A DNA stretch of 64,000 nucleotides from Altererythrobacter sp. Root672. Its GTDB lineage: Bacteria; Pseudomonadota; Alphaproteobacteria; Sphingomonadales; Sphingomonadaceae. A program made the position numbers and the translations under genes. Below are positions 20,169-29,728 of this stretch, in pieces. The stretch lies in contig NZ_LMHH01000001.1 of the NCBI RefSeq assembly GCF_001427865.1, forward strand, positions 496,001 through 560,000. Reading direction: 5' to 3'. How positions within the stretch are numbered: position 1 is the first letter of the stretch; every line of letters begins with the position of its first letter. The notes beneath the pieces are model-generated. The model was not told where the DNA came from. It ran no database searches and was given only the letters and a program-made list of their open reading frames with translations.

Positions 20169-20206
20169 AAGGCGGTTGCGATTGTTACGATCGCAGCCGC
20201 CTTTTG
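20169..20206 (+). terminator. Intrinsic terminator of the alpha operon
   Basis: AAAGGCGGTTGCGAT and ATCGCAGCCGCCTTTT form a ~15-bp stem (one T-G pair) with a short TGTTACG loop, the 3' arm ending in TTTT (20203-20206). It lies 27 nt after the rplQ stop and 18 nt before the next start, so the oligopeptidase gene needs its own promoter, or some read-through. Confidence 0.85.
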
Positions 20207-20223
20207 CTTTTCCGGAGCCCTTG

Positions 20224-22353
20224 ATGCGTTTTCCCGTTCTCGCCACGGCACTGTCTGCCTTGGTTCTTTCCGTTCCCTTGCAGGCCCAGGACATGACCGC
20301 TCCGAAATACCCTGAAACCCGCCGTGACGATGTGGTCGAGACGCTGTTCGGCGAGAAGATCGCCGATCCCTATCGCTGGCTCGAAAACGACGTCCGCAAC
20401 GACGCCGAAGTCGCCGCCTGGGTCGAAAAGCAGAACGCGCTTACCGATACCTACCTCGCCAAGTTGCCGATGCGTGATTGGTTTAAGCAGCGGATCGGGC
20501 AGCTTTACGACTACGAACGCTTCTCGACCCCGGTGAAGCGCGGCGACCGCTATTTTTACACCCGCAATTCCGGCCTTCAGAACCAATCGCCGCTCTACGT
20601 CCGCGATGGATTGGGTGGCGCACCGCGACTGCTGATCGACCCGAACACCTGGGCCAACGACGGCGCGACCGCGCTCGACGCCTGGCGTGCCTCGCCCGAT
20701 GGCTCGAAGGTGCTCTACAGCGTGCAGGACGGTGGCAGCGACTGGCGTATCATTCGCGTGCTCGATGCCGCCACTGGCAAGCAGCTGAGCGAAGAGATCC
20801 GCTGGGCCAAGTTCACCGACCTGGCCTGGGTCGGCGAAGAGGGCTTCCTCTACTCTCGCTTCCCGGAGCCCGAGCAGGGTCAGGACTTCCAGGCTCTAAA
20901 CTACGACCAGGCTGTCTATTTTCACCGCCTCGGCACGCCGCAGAGCGAGGACCAGTTGGTCTATTCGACGCCGGCGAACCGCGATTACAACCATAGCGCC
21001 AGCGTCACGAGTGACGGGCGCTGGGCCGTCATTACGACTTCGATCGGCACCGATGCCCGCTACGAGATTCGCGCAATCGACCTCGCGGCGCGCGGCACGA
21101 GCGGTTGGGCCACTCGTACGCTGGTTACAGGGTTCGATAACGCCTGGAGCCTGATCGATGGGGTGGGCGGAAAGCTGTGGTTCTCCACCAACAAGGGCTC
21201 GCCCCGTTATCGGGTCGTTTCGATCGACCTCGATAATCCCGCCGGCGACTGGGCCGAGATCGTGCCTGAGAAGGAACAGCCGATCGATGGCGCGTCGATC
21301 GTGGGTGATCGACTGGTCCTGTCCTATCTCAAGGACGCCACCGCACTGGCGCGTACCTTCGACTTGGCGGGCAAGGAGTTGGCGCCGGTTGAGCTGACCG
21401 GGCTCGGCTCGGTTTCGGGTTTCACCGGCAAGCCGGGCGATCCTGAGACCTTCTACAGCTTTGCCAGCTTCAACCGCCCCGCCACGATCTACCGCCTCAA
21501 CGTCGCGACCGGCGAAAGTTCGGTTTTTGCGCAACCGGAGCTCAAGTTCGATCCCGAGACGATCGCGGTCGAGCAGCGGTTCTACACCTCCAAGGACGGC
21601 ACCCGCGTGCCGGTGTTCATCGTGCGCCGCAAGGATGTGACCGGCCCGGCGCCGACGCTGCTCTATGGCTACGGCGGGTTCGACATCTCGCTGACGCCGA
21701 CATTCTCGCCCTCGCGCCTGGCGTGGATCGAGGCTGGCGGCGTGTTTGCGCTCGCCAACATTCGCGGCGGCGGGGAATACGGGAAGGCCTGGCATGACGG
21801 CGGCCGACTGAACAACAAGCAGAACGTGTTCGACGACTTCATCGGCGCTGCCGAGTTCCTCAAGGCGGAGAACGTGGCCAGCCAGGTCGCGGTGCAGGGC
21901 GGTTCCAATGGCGGCCTGCTCGTGGGTGCCGTGGTCAATCAGCGACCCGACTTGTTTGCTGCCGGCAACGCCCAGGTTGGCGTGATGGACATGCTGCGCT
22001 TCGACCGCTGGACTGCGGGCCGCTACTGGGTCGACGACTACGGCTACCCGGATCGGGAAGCGGACTTCAAGGTGCTGCGTAAGTACTCACCGTACCACAA
22101 CATTCATTCGGGCACCGAGTACCCGGCGGTGATCGTCACGACCGCCGATACCGACGACCGCGTGGTTCCTGGGCACAGTTTCAAGTACACCGCCGCGCTC
22201 CAGGCTGCCGAAGTCGGCGACAAACCACACCTGATCCGGATCGAGACCCGCGCGGGCCACGGTTCGGGCAAGCCGACCGACAAGGCGATCGAGGAAGCAT
22301 CCGACATCATGGCCTTCCTGGGCAAGTGGGCCGGGCTTGCTGTTCGGCAGTGA
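20224..22353 (+). CDS. Prolyl oligopeptidase (S9A family), exported
   Basis: The 709-residue serine peptidase should cleave after proline in short peptides. A signal peptide (MRFPVLATALSALVLSVPLQAQ) implies a periplasmic site. The DPYRWLEN motif typical of S9A lies near residue 48, the beta-propeller fills the middle, and the alpha/beta-hydrolase domain carries the nucleophile in GGSNGG (Ser561), TADTDDRVVP, and the catalytic His in RAGHGSG (His679). The frame is open upstream across the rplQ terminator, but the signal peptide sets the start at 20224. Confidence 0.93.
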   Translation: MRFPVLATALSALVLSVPLQAQDMTAPKYPETRRDDVVETLFGEKIADPYRWLENDVRNDAEVAAWVEKQNALTDTYLAKLPMRDWFKQRIGQLYDYERFSTPVKRGDRYFYTRNSGLQNQSPLYVRDGLGGAPRLLIDPNTWANDGATALDAWRASPDGSKVLYSVQDGGSDWRIIRVLDAATGKQLSEEIRWAKFTDLAWVGEEGFLYSRFPEPEQGQDFQALNYDQAVYFHRLGTPQSEDQLVYSTPANRDYNHSASVTSDGRWAVITTSIGTDARYEIRAIDLAARGTSGWATRTLVTGFDNAWSLIDGVGGKLWFSTNKGSPRYRVVSIDLDNPAGDWAEIVPEKEQPIDGASIVGDRLVLSYLKDATALARTFDLAGKELAPVELTGLGSVSGFTGKPGDPETFYSFASFNRPATIYRLNVATGESSVFAQPELKFDPETIAVEQRFYTSKDGTRVPVFIVRRKDVTGPAPTLLYGYGGFDISLTPTFSPSRLAWIEAGGVFALANIRGGGEYGKAWHDGGRLNNKQNVFDDFIGAAEFLKAENVASQVAVQGGSNGGLLVGAVVNQRPDLFAAGNAQVGVMDMLRFDRWTAGRYWVDDYGYPDREADFKVLRKYSPYHNIHSGTEYPAVIVTTADTDDRVVPGHSFKYTAALQAAEVGDKPHLIRIETRAGHGSGKPTDKAIEEASDIMAFLGKWAGLAVRQ

Positions 22354-22442
22354 TGTTCAGAAAACAAAGTTGAAACCTGAACGGAATCTGTCAGCGGCAT
22401 TCAGGCATCGCATATCGCGCCAGTGATAGCTCCTGACTCGGC

Positions 22443-22461
22443 AAGGGACATCGAGTCCCTT
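22443..22461 (+). other. Small stem-loop in the 5' leader of the next gene
   Basis: AAGGGAC (22443-22449) pairs with GTCCCTT (22455-22461) around loop ATCGA, about 22 nt before the start at 22484. It could affect translation of that gene; nothing more can be said. Confidence 0.3.
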
Positions 22462-22483
22462 CGAGAGTTGAGAGGAGCAGACC

Positions 22484-23077
22484 ATGACGTCTTTTTCCAA
22501 AGCCCTGATCGGGACCGTCGCGGCTGGCGCGATGGCGGTGACCGCGACTGTTCCTGCACAAGCACAGTCGCGCAACAACCGCGATAACGATGGCATCGAT
22601 GCCGGTGACATCATTGCCGGTGCGCTGATCATCGGCGGCATTGCCGCGGTGGCGACGGCGGTCGGCCGCGACAACGGTCGCTACGATGGTAGAGACTATC
22701 GGGGTGATTATGGCCGGAATGATCGTGGCTATGACAATGGCTATGCCCGCGCCGGTAACCCGCGCCAGGCCGTTGAGCAGTGCGTCAACGCGGCCGAGCG
22801 CGGTGCGAACCGCTCCTATCGCGGCAACTCGCAAGTGACCGATATCCGCAATATCGATCGCAGGCGGGACGGCTACACGGTCAAGGGCCGCATCGCGGTC
22901 AACACCGCTGGTCGTGAGTGGCGCCGGGGTGATGCAAACTATGGTCGTGGCTGGAACGGCGACTACCGCGGGTGGAACAACAACTACCGTGGTTATGACG
23001 CTGGCAGCTTCACCTGCAAGGTGCGCTACGGCCAGGTTGTCGACCTCGACTACAACGGAATCCGCGGCCTCGGGTAA
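22484..23077 (+). CDS. Exported Gly/Arg/Asn-rich protein of unknown function
   Basis: This 197-residue protein has a signal peptide (residues 1-28, cleavage near VPAQAQ) followed by a hydrophobic Gly/Ala segment (DIIAGALIIGGIAAVATAVG, residues ~42-61) resembling a glycine zipper. Next comes a low-complexity stretch of RDY/GRN repeats (DYRGDYGRNDRGYDNGY), and a C-terminal part with two Cys (C104 and C189) that could form a disulphide. Similar secreted proteins of unknown role are frequent in sphingomonads. GAGAGGAG precedes the ATG, and a terminator follows. Confidence 0.75.
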   Translation: MTSFSKALIGTVAAGAMAVTATVPAQAQSRNNRDNDGIDAGDIIAGALIIGGIAAVATAVGRDNGRYDGRDYRGDYGRNDRGYDNGYARAGNPRQAVEQCVNAAERGANRSYRGNSQVTDIRNIDRRRDGYTVKGRIAVNTAGREWRRGDANYGRGWNGDYRGWNNNYRGYDAGSFTCKVRYGQVVDLDYNGIRGLG

Positions 23078-23104
23078 CCCCCTTCCCCCGAGGGCTGCGT
23101 CAGG

Positions 23105-23132
23105 CGGCCCGGGCTCATCGCCCGGGCCGTTT
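23105..23132. terminator. Bidirectional terminator between convergent genes
   Basis: CGGCCCGGGC (23105-23114) pairs perfectly with GCCCGGGCCG (23120-23129), loop TCATC, followed by TTT. The hairpin sits between two convergent genes (stops at 23077 and 23136) and so may serve both. The T-run is weak. Confidence 0.6.
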
Positions 23133-23135
23133 GCG

Positions 23136-23753
23136 TTATGGATCCCGCGAATAAGCGGGCAGCTCGATATTCCAGATCAGCGCCGCGCCACGCAGGCAGA
23201 ACCCGGCGGCGGCGGCAGCAGCCCAGACCGGAAACAGCGGCAATCCCGCCAGCGTCCCTAGCGCGCACAGTGAGGCGGAGAGCGCCGCCGCTGTGACGTA
23301 GAGCTCCGGCCGCATGAGGATCGAGGGCCTCCCCGCCAGGACATCGCGAATGATGCCGCCGACGCACCCGGTGATCACGCCCATCAGGATAGCCGGTACC
23401 GGCGCCACGCCATAAGCGAGCGCCTTGGCCGTCCCCAGCACCGAATAGACCGCTAGGCCGACGGCATCGGCCCAATCGAGCATCTTGCCGTCCCACCAGC
23501 GGCTCGGCGTGAACCAGGTGATGAAGGCGATCATCAGGATCACCGGCGCGACCCACGGATCGCGCACCCAGAACACCGGCGCGTCGATCAGCAGGTCGCG
23601 CACCGAGCCACCGCCTACGCCGGTCACGAGGGCGAAGAATATCACCGAGACAATCGTCTGCCGCATCTTCGCGGCCAGCAGCGCGCCGCTGAGCGCGAAG
23701 ACCGCGATACCGGCGAGGTCGAGCAGCGGGGGCAGGGCTGGCGGTGGCGTCAT
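23136..23753 (-). CDS. TRIC-type (UPF0126) membrane cation channel
   Basis: The 205-residue protein has about seven hydrophobic segments and two related halves. Each contains the GG(S/I)xRD motif: GVGGGSVRDLLID near residue 45 and CVGGIIRDVLAGRPSI near residue 130. This duplicated motif is the hallmark of the bacterial TRIC/UPF0126 family, which forms trimeric monovalent-cation channels. The frame is open 54 codons further upstream, but the ATG at 23753 overlaps the previous stop in an ATGA arrangement, which decides the start. Confidence 0.88.
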   Translation of the reverse strand: MTPPPALPPLLDLAGIAVFALSGALLAAKMRQTIVSVIFFALVTGVGGGSVRDLLIDAPVFWVRDPWVAPVILMIAFITWFTPSRWWDGKMLDWADAVGLAVYSVLGTAKALAYGVAPVPAILMGVITGCVGGIIRDVLAGRPSILMRPELYVTAAALSASLCALGTLAGLPLFPVWAAAAAAGFCLRGAALIWNIELPAYSRDP

Positions 23754-24436
23754 GCCTTCACACGCGCCTTGCGCCGGCGGAACAGCAGAGTGCAGCCGAG
23801 CATCGCTCCGAACACGGAGAGAGCGGCGAATATGATCAGAATCGGGTGATGCGCATTCTCCCGGGTCTGCAAGTCCATGATGTGCAGTCCCCACATCACG
23901 TCGTAGAGCCGCCATTGCGGCGTGCGCAGCGCTAGAACCTCGCCAGTCGCGTCGTCGATATAGACGTGCGTACCGTCGGCGTAGGTGGCCTGCCAGACCG
24001 CCGCCTTGGAGCGGGCATCGTTCGGAGCCTCGCCCGGCGGGAAATAGGTGACGGCTTCACGAGCCGCTTTCCCGGCATAGGCCGTGTCGGCGATCCTGCC
24101 GGCCTCGTCCTTCACGACAGGAGGCAGGGCTGCGCTTCCGTCTGCGGAATACCGCCAGACGCTTCCCTGGGCCGAGGTGATGACCCAGACCGGCCCGCTC
24201 GGCAGCGAGACCAAGCGTGCTTCGCGGATCGGTTCGCCCAGGGTCGAGGGAAAGCTGACGGCCGCCGGGTCGATCACGGATCGTTCGGCGCGCAGCTGAT
24301 CCCCGCGCACTTCCTCGATTGGCCGTGCCGCCATGTAGAGCCCGGTCACCGTCCACATCAGGATCGGAAAGCCTACCAGCCAGCCGAGCCAGATGTGCCA
24401 GCGTGCGAACTGCTGCATGATGCGAAGTCGTGCCAT
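23750..24436 (-). CDS. PepSY-domain membrane protein
   Basis: The 228-residue protein has an N-terminal transmembrane helix (WHIWLGWLVGFPILMWTVTG), a periplasmic domain with a PepSY-like segment ending in YIDDATGEVLALRT, and a C-terminal helix followed by a basic tail (FRRRKARVKA). This is the layout of PepSY-associated TM proteins, often linked to iron-reductase or TonB systems. It lies 9 nt after its upstream neighbour and overlaps the TRIC gene by 4 nt, so the three form an operon. Confidence 0.82.
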   Translation of the reverse strand: MARLRIMQQFARWHIWLGWLVGFPILMWTVTGLYMAARPIEEVRGDQLRAERSVIDPAAVSFPSTLGEPIREARLVSLPSGPVWVITSAQGSVWRYSADGSAALPPVVKDEAGRIADTAYAGKAAREAVTYFPPGEAPNDARSKAAVWQATYADGTHVYIDDATGEVLALRTPQWRLYDVMWGLHIMDLQTRENAHHPILIIFAALSVFGAMLGCTLLFRRRKARVKA

Positions 24437-24445
24437 GGCGAGGAG

Positions 24446-24925
24446 TTACTCCGGGATGGTGCGATCCGCCAGCAGCTCAGGAGCGAGCGGTGGATAGGGC
24501 AGGGGCAGCCGGTCGGGCTCGACCCACTCGCGCCGGGCGACGCGGCTCATCAACCGGGCCTCGGTCCAGTAGGGCAGTAGCCAGCGAGACTGGCCCAGCG
24601 GACTGGCGAGCAACTGCTCGAGGATCGGCGCCAGTTCGGCATCGGGCCCCGCTTCGGCCAGGAAGCTCGCCGTCGCGCGCAGCGAGGCGATGGTGATCGT
24701 GGCGTGATAGCCGCGGGTCTGGGTGTTGGGCACGCCGACTGCATCGTTATAGCCGCGGATGATTGGCCCCATGCCTCCGTGCTGCAACAGCACGTCCGGA
24801 TGGCGCAGCAACCACAGCGCCGTGGCGAAATGCGCGGCGTGGGTCCACTCGGCATAAGGATGCGTCCGGTCGAGCACGCCTGCGGCGATGCGCTCGATAT
24901 CAGACTCGGAATATGGGGAAATCAT
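24446..24925 (-). CDS. Conserved protein of unknown function
   Basis: This 159-residue, probably cytosolic helical protein has no signal peptide or membrane helix. Notable segments are EWTHAAHFATALWLLRHP (residues 26-43), GYHATITIASLRA and ASPLGQSRWLLPYWTEARLM. The several conserved His suggest a metal or small-ligand site, but I know no assigned function. I recognise the pattern as a widespread proteobacterial family. It is the first gene of an operon with the PepSY and TRIC genes. Confidence 0.72.
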   Translation of the reverse strand: MISPYSESDIERIAAGVLDRTHPYAEWTHAAHFATALWLLRHPDVLLQHGGMGPIIRGYNDAVGVPNTQTRGYHATITIASLRATASFLAEAGPDAELAPILEQLLASPLGQSRWLLPYWTEARLMSRVARREWVEPDRLPLPYPPLAPELLADRTIPE

Positions 24926-25125
24926 TGGGGTCGTTCCTGTTCGGGAAGGTCCGACCGGTTTGCTGTCCGGCCAGGTGGGGCCGGGTGAGGCTGGGAGGAG
25001 GCGGGCTGGTTACCCGCGGACCGTCCGCACGCACACCCGCGATACCGCCTGTTGGCGGCCCGCGGCTTGGGTGCAGAAGATGAGCTTGCTCACGCTGTGG
25101 GGCTTAGGAACCCCACGACCGCGGG
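24926..25125. other. GC-rich spacer with stem-loops
   Basis: No gene is seen in this 200-nt spacer. It contains GCGGG/CCCGC around 25000, TGAGC/GCTCA (25081-25092) and a perfect GTGGGG (25097-25102)/CCCCAC (25111-25116) hairpin just after the VOC gene end. The last could terminate minus-strand transcripts, although it has no T-run, and the rest should hold the promoter for the minus-strand operon at 24925. I checked for tRNA and SRP-RNA signatures and found none. Confidence 0.35.
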
Positions 25126-25545
25126 TCAATCCTTGGCGAAAAGCTGTCCCAGGTCGGGGAAGGCCTTCATCTCGATCGCATTGCCGCTGGGATCGCGGAA
25201 AAACATCGTCGCCTGTTCGCCTGGCTGGCCCTTGAAGCGGATGTGCGGTTCGATGACGAATGCGGTGCCGGCGGCGGTGAGGCGGTCGGCCAGGGCCTGC
25301 CAATCTTCCAGGGTGAGGACGATGCCGAAGTGCGGCACCGGGACGTCGTGGCCATCGACTGGGTTAGAGGCGGTGTCACCCGCAGCTTCGGCCAGGTGCG
25401 CGACGATCTGGTGGCCGTAGAAGTCGAAGTCGATCCACTCGTTGCTGCTGCGCCCTTCCGGGCAACCGATAGTCCCGCCCCAGAAGGCGCGGGCGGCTTC
25501 GAGGTCGTGGACCGGGAAGGCGAGGTGGAACGGGCGCAGGGTCAT
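25126..25545 (-). CDS. VOC (glyoxalase/bleomycin-resistance) family protein
   Basis: The 139-residue protein shows the two beta-alpha-beta-beta-beta modules of the vicinal oxygen chelate fold: [20 protein letters not shown] at the start, then [17 protein letters not shown], and [15 protein letters not shown] near the end. Candidate metal ligands are His8, His61-region residues and the Glu of NAIEMK. The substrate is unknown. Its ATG overlaps the stop of the M20 gene upstream by 4 nt, so the two are translationally coupled. Confidence 0.88.
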   Translation of the reverse strand: MTLRPFHLAFPVHDLEAARAFWGGTIGCPEGRSSNEWIDFDFYGHQIVAHLAEAAGDTASNPVDGHDVPVPHFGIVLTLEDWQALADRLTAAGTAFVIEPHIRFKGQPGEQATMFFRDPSGNAIEMKAFPDLGQLFAKD

Positions 25546-26897
25546 TGGGCGTTTCCAGGTGCAGCGGTCTCGGGTCGCACGCCACCGACGATTGCCATCA
25601 CGATAGCGCTGACGCCTGCGCGAATAGTGGGATCGGGCCGCGGCGCAAAGTAGGGCGAGTGGTTGACGGGAAGGGGCGTGCCGCTGGCGCGGGCCTGAGC
25701 GATCGGCTCCGGATCGTAGCCGCCTATGCCGAAGAACAACGACGGGACGCCTGCTGACACGAACTCCGAAAAGTCCTCGCTGGCGGCAACCGGCGGGGCA
25801 GTCGGAGGCACGAGTTGCACTTGCTCGCCGTAGAGCGGCTTCAGTACCGTTGCTGCCTGCTGCACCATGCTGGCATCGTTGATCAGCGCTGCCGTGCCGC
25901 CGAGGTAGCTGATGGTCGGCTCTTCAGCCCGCGCCATTGACGCGACGGCCTTGGCGGTGCGCGTCATTCCATCGGTCAGCAAGGAACGCACTTCGGGCGA
26001 ATGCGAGCGCATGTTGACCTTCACCACCGCGTCGTCCGGGATGATGTTGGCGACGGTACCCGCCTGGAACGCGCCGATAGTCAGCACGCCAAAGGCGGCG
26101 GCATCCTTTTCGCGGCTGATGACGGTCTGCACGTCGCTGACGAAGTGCGCGCCCATGGCGATCGGATCGATGGTCGCGCTCGGCATCGAGCCGTGGCCAC
26201 CGCGGCCGTGGAAGGTGATTTCGTAACTGTCGGAAGCCGCTCCCGCCGCGCCAGAGCGTAAGTAGATCGTGCCGGCGGGCTCGCTGCTGACATGCGCGGC
26301 GAAGCCGAAGTCCGGCTTGGGAAACCGTTCGAACAATCCGTCGGCGAGCATGGCACGGGCGCCGCCCAGATTCTCCTCGGCGGGTTGGCCAATGAACAGC
26401 AAGGTGCCGTGCCACTTGTCCTTCATCGCCACCAGCGCTCTCGCCGCGCCGACCCACCACGCCATGTGAATGTCGTGCCCGCAGCTATGGGCGGTGAAGG
26501 TCTCGGCCCCTTCGAAGCTCTGCTTGGTGCGGCTGGCGTAGGGGAGGCCGGACTTTTCCTCCATCGGCAGGCCATCAAGTTCGGTGCGGACCAGAATGGT
26601 CGGACCGTCACCGTTGCGGAACACGCCGACGATGCCGGTATCACCGACCCCTTCGGTCACTTCGAAGCCCGCCGACCTCAACTGGCCGGCGAGCAGCGCG
26701 GCGGTGCGTGTCTCGTGCATTGCCAGTTCGGGGTGGGCGTGGATATCGCGGTAAAGCGCTTCGAGCTCAGGATAAGTCCTGTCGAGAAGAGCATCGAGCT
26801 GGGCCCGCGCGGCGGCGAGGTCGGCCGGCTGCGCTTGCGCGGAACTCGTGCCGGCAAGCGCCAGGCCAAGGGCGATCCAGAGGCCGACCTTTTTCAT
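25542..26897 (-). CDS. Exported M20-family amidohydrolase
   Basis: The 451-residue zinc hydrolase belongs to the M20D amidohydrolase/aminoacylase group. A signal peptide ([23 protein letters not shown]) suggests the periplasm. Typical motifs are [13 protein letters not shown] (residues ~51-63), [11 protein letters not shown] with metal ligands, [10 protein letters not shown], and the lid segment starting [10 protein letters not shown]. It probably removes acyl groups from N-acylated amino acids, but the substrate cannot be read. The open frame extends 61 codons upstream into lpdA territory; the signal peptide sets the start at 26897, 14 nt after lpdA. Confidence 0.9.
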   Translation of the reverse strand: MKKVGLWIALGLALAGTSSAQAQPADLAAARAQLDALLDRTYPELEALYRDIHAHPELAMHETRTAALLAGQLRSAGFEVTEGVGDTGIVGVFRNGDGPTILVRTELDGLPMEEKSGLPYASRTKQSFEGAETFTAHSCGHDIHMAWWVGAARALVAMKDKWHGTLLFIGQPAEENLGGARAMLADGLFERFPKPDFGFAAHVSSEPAGTIYLRSGAAGAASDSYEITFHGRGGHGSMPSATIDPIAMGAHFVSDVQTVISREKDAAAFGVLTIGAFQAGTVANIIPDDAVVKVNMRSHSPEVRSLLTDGMTRTAKAVASMARAEEPTISYLGGTAALINDASMVQQAATVLKPLYGEQVQLVPPTAPPVAASEDFSEFVSAGVPSLFFGIGGYDPEPIAQARASGTPLPVNHSPYFAPRPDPTIRAGVSAIVMAIVGGVRPETAAPGNAQ

Positions 26898-26911
26898 TAC
26901 GCGCCGGTCCC

Positions 26912-28312
26912 TCAGATATGGATCGGCTTGCCCTGAACCGCCATTGCCGCTTCCTTCAAAGCCTCCGAGTGCGTCGGGTGGGCGTGACAGGTGTAAGCGA
27001 TGTCCTCGCTGGTGGCGCCGAATTCCATCGCTTGCGCAGCCTGGGCGATCATCGTGCCGGCGACCGAGGCGATGATCCACACCCCGAGCACTCGGTCGGT
27101 CTTCGCATCGGCGACGACTTTCACGAAGCCATCGGGCTCGTGGTTGGTCTTGGCGCGGCTGTTGGCGAGCATCGGGAACTTGCCGACCTTGACCTCGTGC
27201 CCGGCCTCCTTGGCCTGCTCTTCGGTGAGGCCCACGCCCGCGATCTCGGGCATGGTGTAGACTACGCTCGGGATCACGGCGTGGTTCACGATGCCGGTCT
27301 GTCCGGCAATGTTCTCGGCGACGGCAATGCCCTCGTCCTCGGCCTTGTGGGCGAGCATTGGGCCGGGGATCACGTCACCGATGGCCCAGACTCCATCCAC
27401 CTTGGTAAGGAAGTCGTGGTCGGTTTCGATCTGGCCGCGCTTGTTGAGTTCGAGGCCGATAGCTTCGAGACCGAGGCCCTCAGTGTTGGGCCGCCGACCG
27501 ATCGAGACCAGCACGCAATCGGCTTCTAGCGTCTCGCTGGTGCCGCCCGCGGAGGGCTCTAGCGTGATAGTGGCCTTCTTGCCCTTGACCGTGACGCCGG
27601 TGACCTTGGTCGAAAGGCGCAGCTCCATGCCCTGCTTCTTGAACAGCTTGGCCGCTTCCTTGCGGACCTCGCCGTCCATACCCGGGAGAAGCTGGTCCAA
27701 AAACTCTACAACGGTAACTTCTGAGCCAAGCCGGCGCCACACGCTGCCGAGCTCCAGCCCGATGACGCCGCCACCGATCACGACCATCTTCTTCGGTACC
27801 GAAGCGAGCTCGAGCGCGCCGGTGGAATCGACCACGATGCCCTTCAAGTTGTCGACTTCGACGCCTGGGAGCGGGGTGACCGAGGAGCCGGTGGCGATGA
27901 CAATGTTCTTGGCGGTGACCTTCTGTCCGCCCACGTCCACGGTGTGCGTGTCCTGGAACTTCGCCAGGCCCTTCACCCAAGTGACCTTGTTCTTCTTGAA
28001 CAGGTATTCGATCCCGCCGGTCAACTGTTTGACCGCATCGAGCCGCTGGCCGTGCATGGTCGCCAGGTTGAGCTTGGGCGTGACCTCTACCCCTAGCTTG
28101 GCCATCGCGCCGCTAGCCGCGGCTTCGAAGTATTCGGAGGCATGCAGCATGGCCTTTGACGGAATGCACCCGACGTTGAGGCAAGTGCCACCGAGCGTCT
28201 CACGGCTATCGGCGCAGGCGGTCTTGAGCCCAAGCTGTGCCGCGCGAATGGCCGCGACGTAACCGCCGGGACCGGCACCGATGACAAGAACGTCGTAATC
28301 GTATTCAGCCAT
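26912..28312 (-). CDS. lpdA: Dihydrolipoyl dehydrogenase (E3)
   Basis: The 466-residue flavoprotein reoxidises dihydrolipoamide with NAD+ for the 2-oxoglutarate (and possibly pyruvate) dehydrogenase complex. The FAD motif GAGPGGYVAA is at residues 12-21 and the redox disulphide in GGTCLNVGC is Cys44/Cys49. The NAD motif GGGVIGLELG and the catalytic HAHPTHSEA are also present. It follows odhB on the same strand, with a repeat pair in the 114-nt gap. Confidence 0.96.
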   Translation of the reverse strand: MAEYDYDVLVIGAGPGGYVAAIRAAQLGLKTACADSRETLGGTCLNVGCIPSKAMLHASEYFEAAASGAMAKLGVEVTPKLNLATMHGQRLDAVKQLTGGIEYLFKKNKVTWVKGLAKFQDTHTVDVGGQKVTAKNIVIATGSSVTPLPGVEVDNLKGIVVDSTGALELASVPKKMVVIGGGVIGLELGSVWRRLGSEVTVVEFLDQLLPGMDGEVRKEAAKLFKKQGMELRLSTKVTGVTVKGKKATITLEPSAGGTSETLEADCVLVSIGRRPNTEGLGLEAIGLELNKRGQIETDHDFLTKVDGVWAIGDVIPGPMLAHKAEDEGIAVAENIAGQTGIVNHAVIPSVVYTMPEIAGVGLTEEQAKEAGHEVKVGKFPMLANSRAKTNHEPDGFVKVVADAKTDRVLGVWIIASVAGTMIAQAAQAMEFGATSEDIAYTCHAHPTHSEALKEAAMAVQGKPIHI

Positions 28313-28330
28313 GAGGCCTCCGTGGCGCGG

Positions 28331-28418
28331 GTTCGCCCTTCGACAGGCTCAGGACGAACGGCAATTGCCTTGCCGTGACGTCTGCCGTTCGTGGTGAGCC
28401 TGCCGAACCACGAACGGC
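28331..28418. repeat. Inverted pair of a sphingomonad-type dispersed repeat
   Basis: One copy runs from 28331 to 28361 (core CGACAGGCTCAGGACGAACG). The second, inverted, runs from 28385 to 28417 (core CGTGGTGAGCCTGCCGAACC). The second copy can also fold on itself, since CCGTTCGTGG and CCACGAACGG are complementary. This GACAGGCTCA/CGAACGG element recurs in many sphingomonad genomes, from general knowledge. Located between odhB and lpdA, it would fold into a large hairpin in the TCA operon mRNA and may reduce expression of, or protect, one side. Confidence 0.75.
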
Positions 28419-28426
28419 GCACGACC

Positions 28427-29668
<1,242 letters not shown>

Positions 29669-29728
29669 CGTGCACCATCCCAAAGTCCGAACATCCGTTC
29701 GACACGAACGGACGAGAATTGATCCCAA

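Noticed and set aside
24926-25125. Possible riboswitch or SRP RNA in the spacer before the VOC gene
   Set aside because: Stem-loops are present, but neither the cobalamin, SAM nor SRP consensus blocks could be found.
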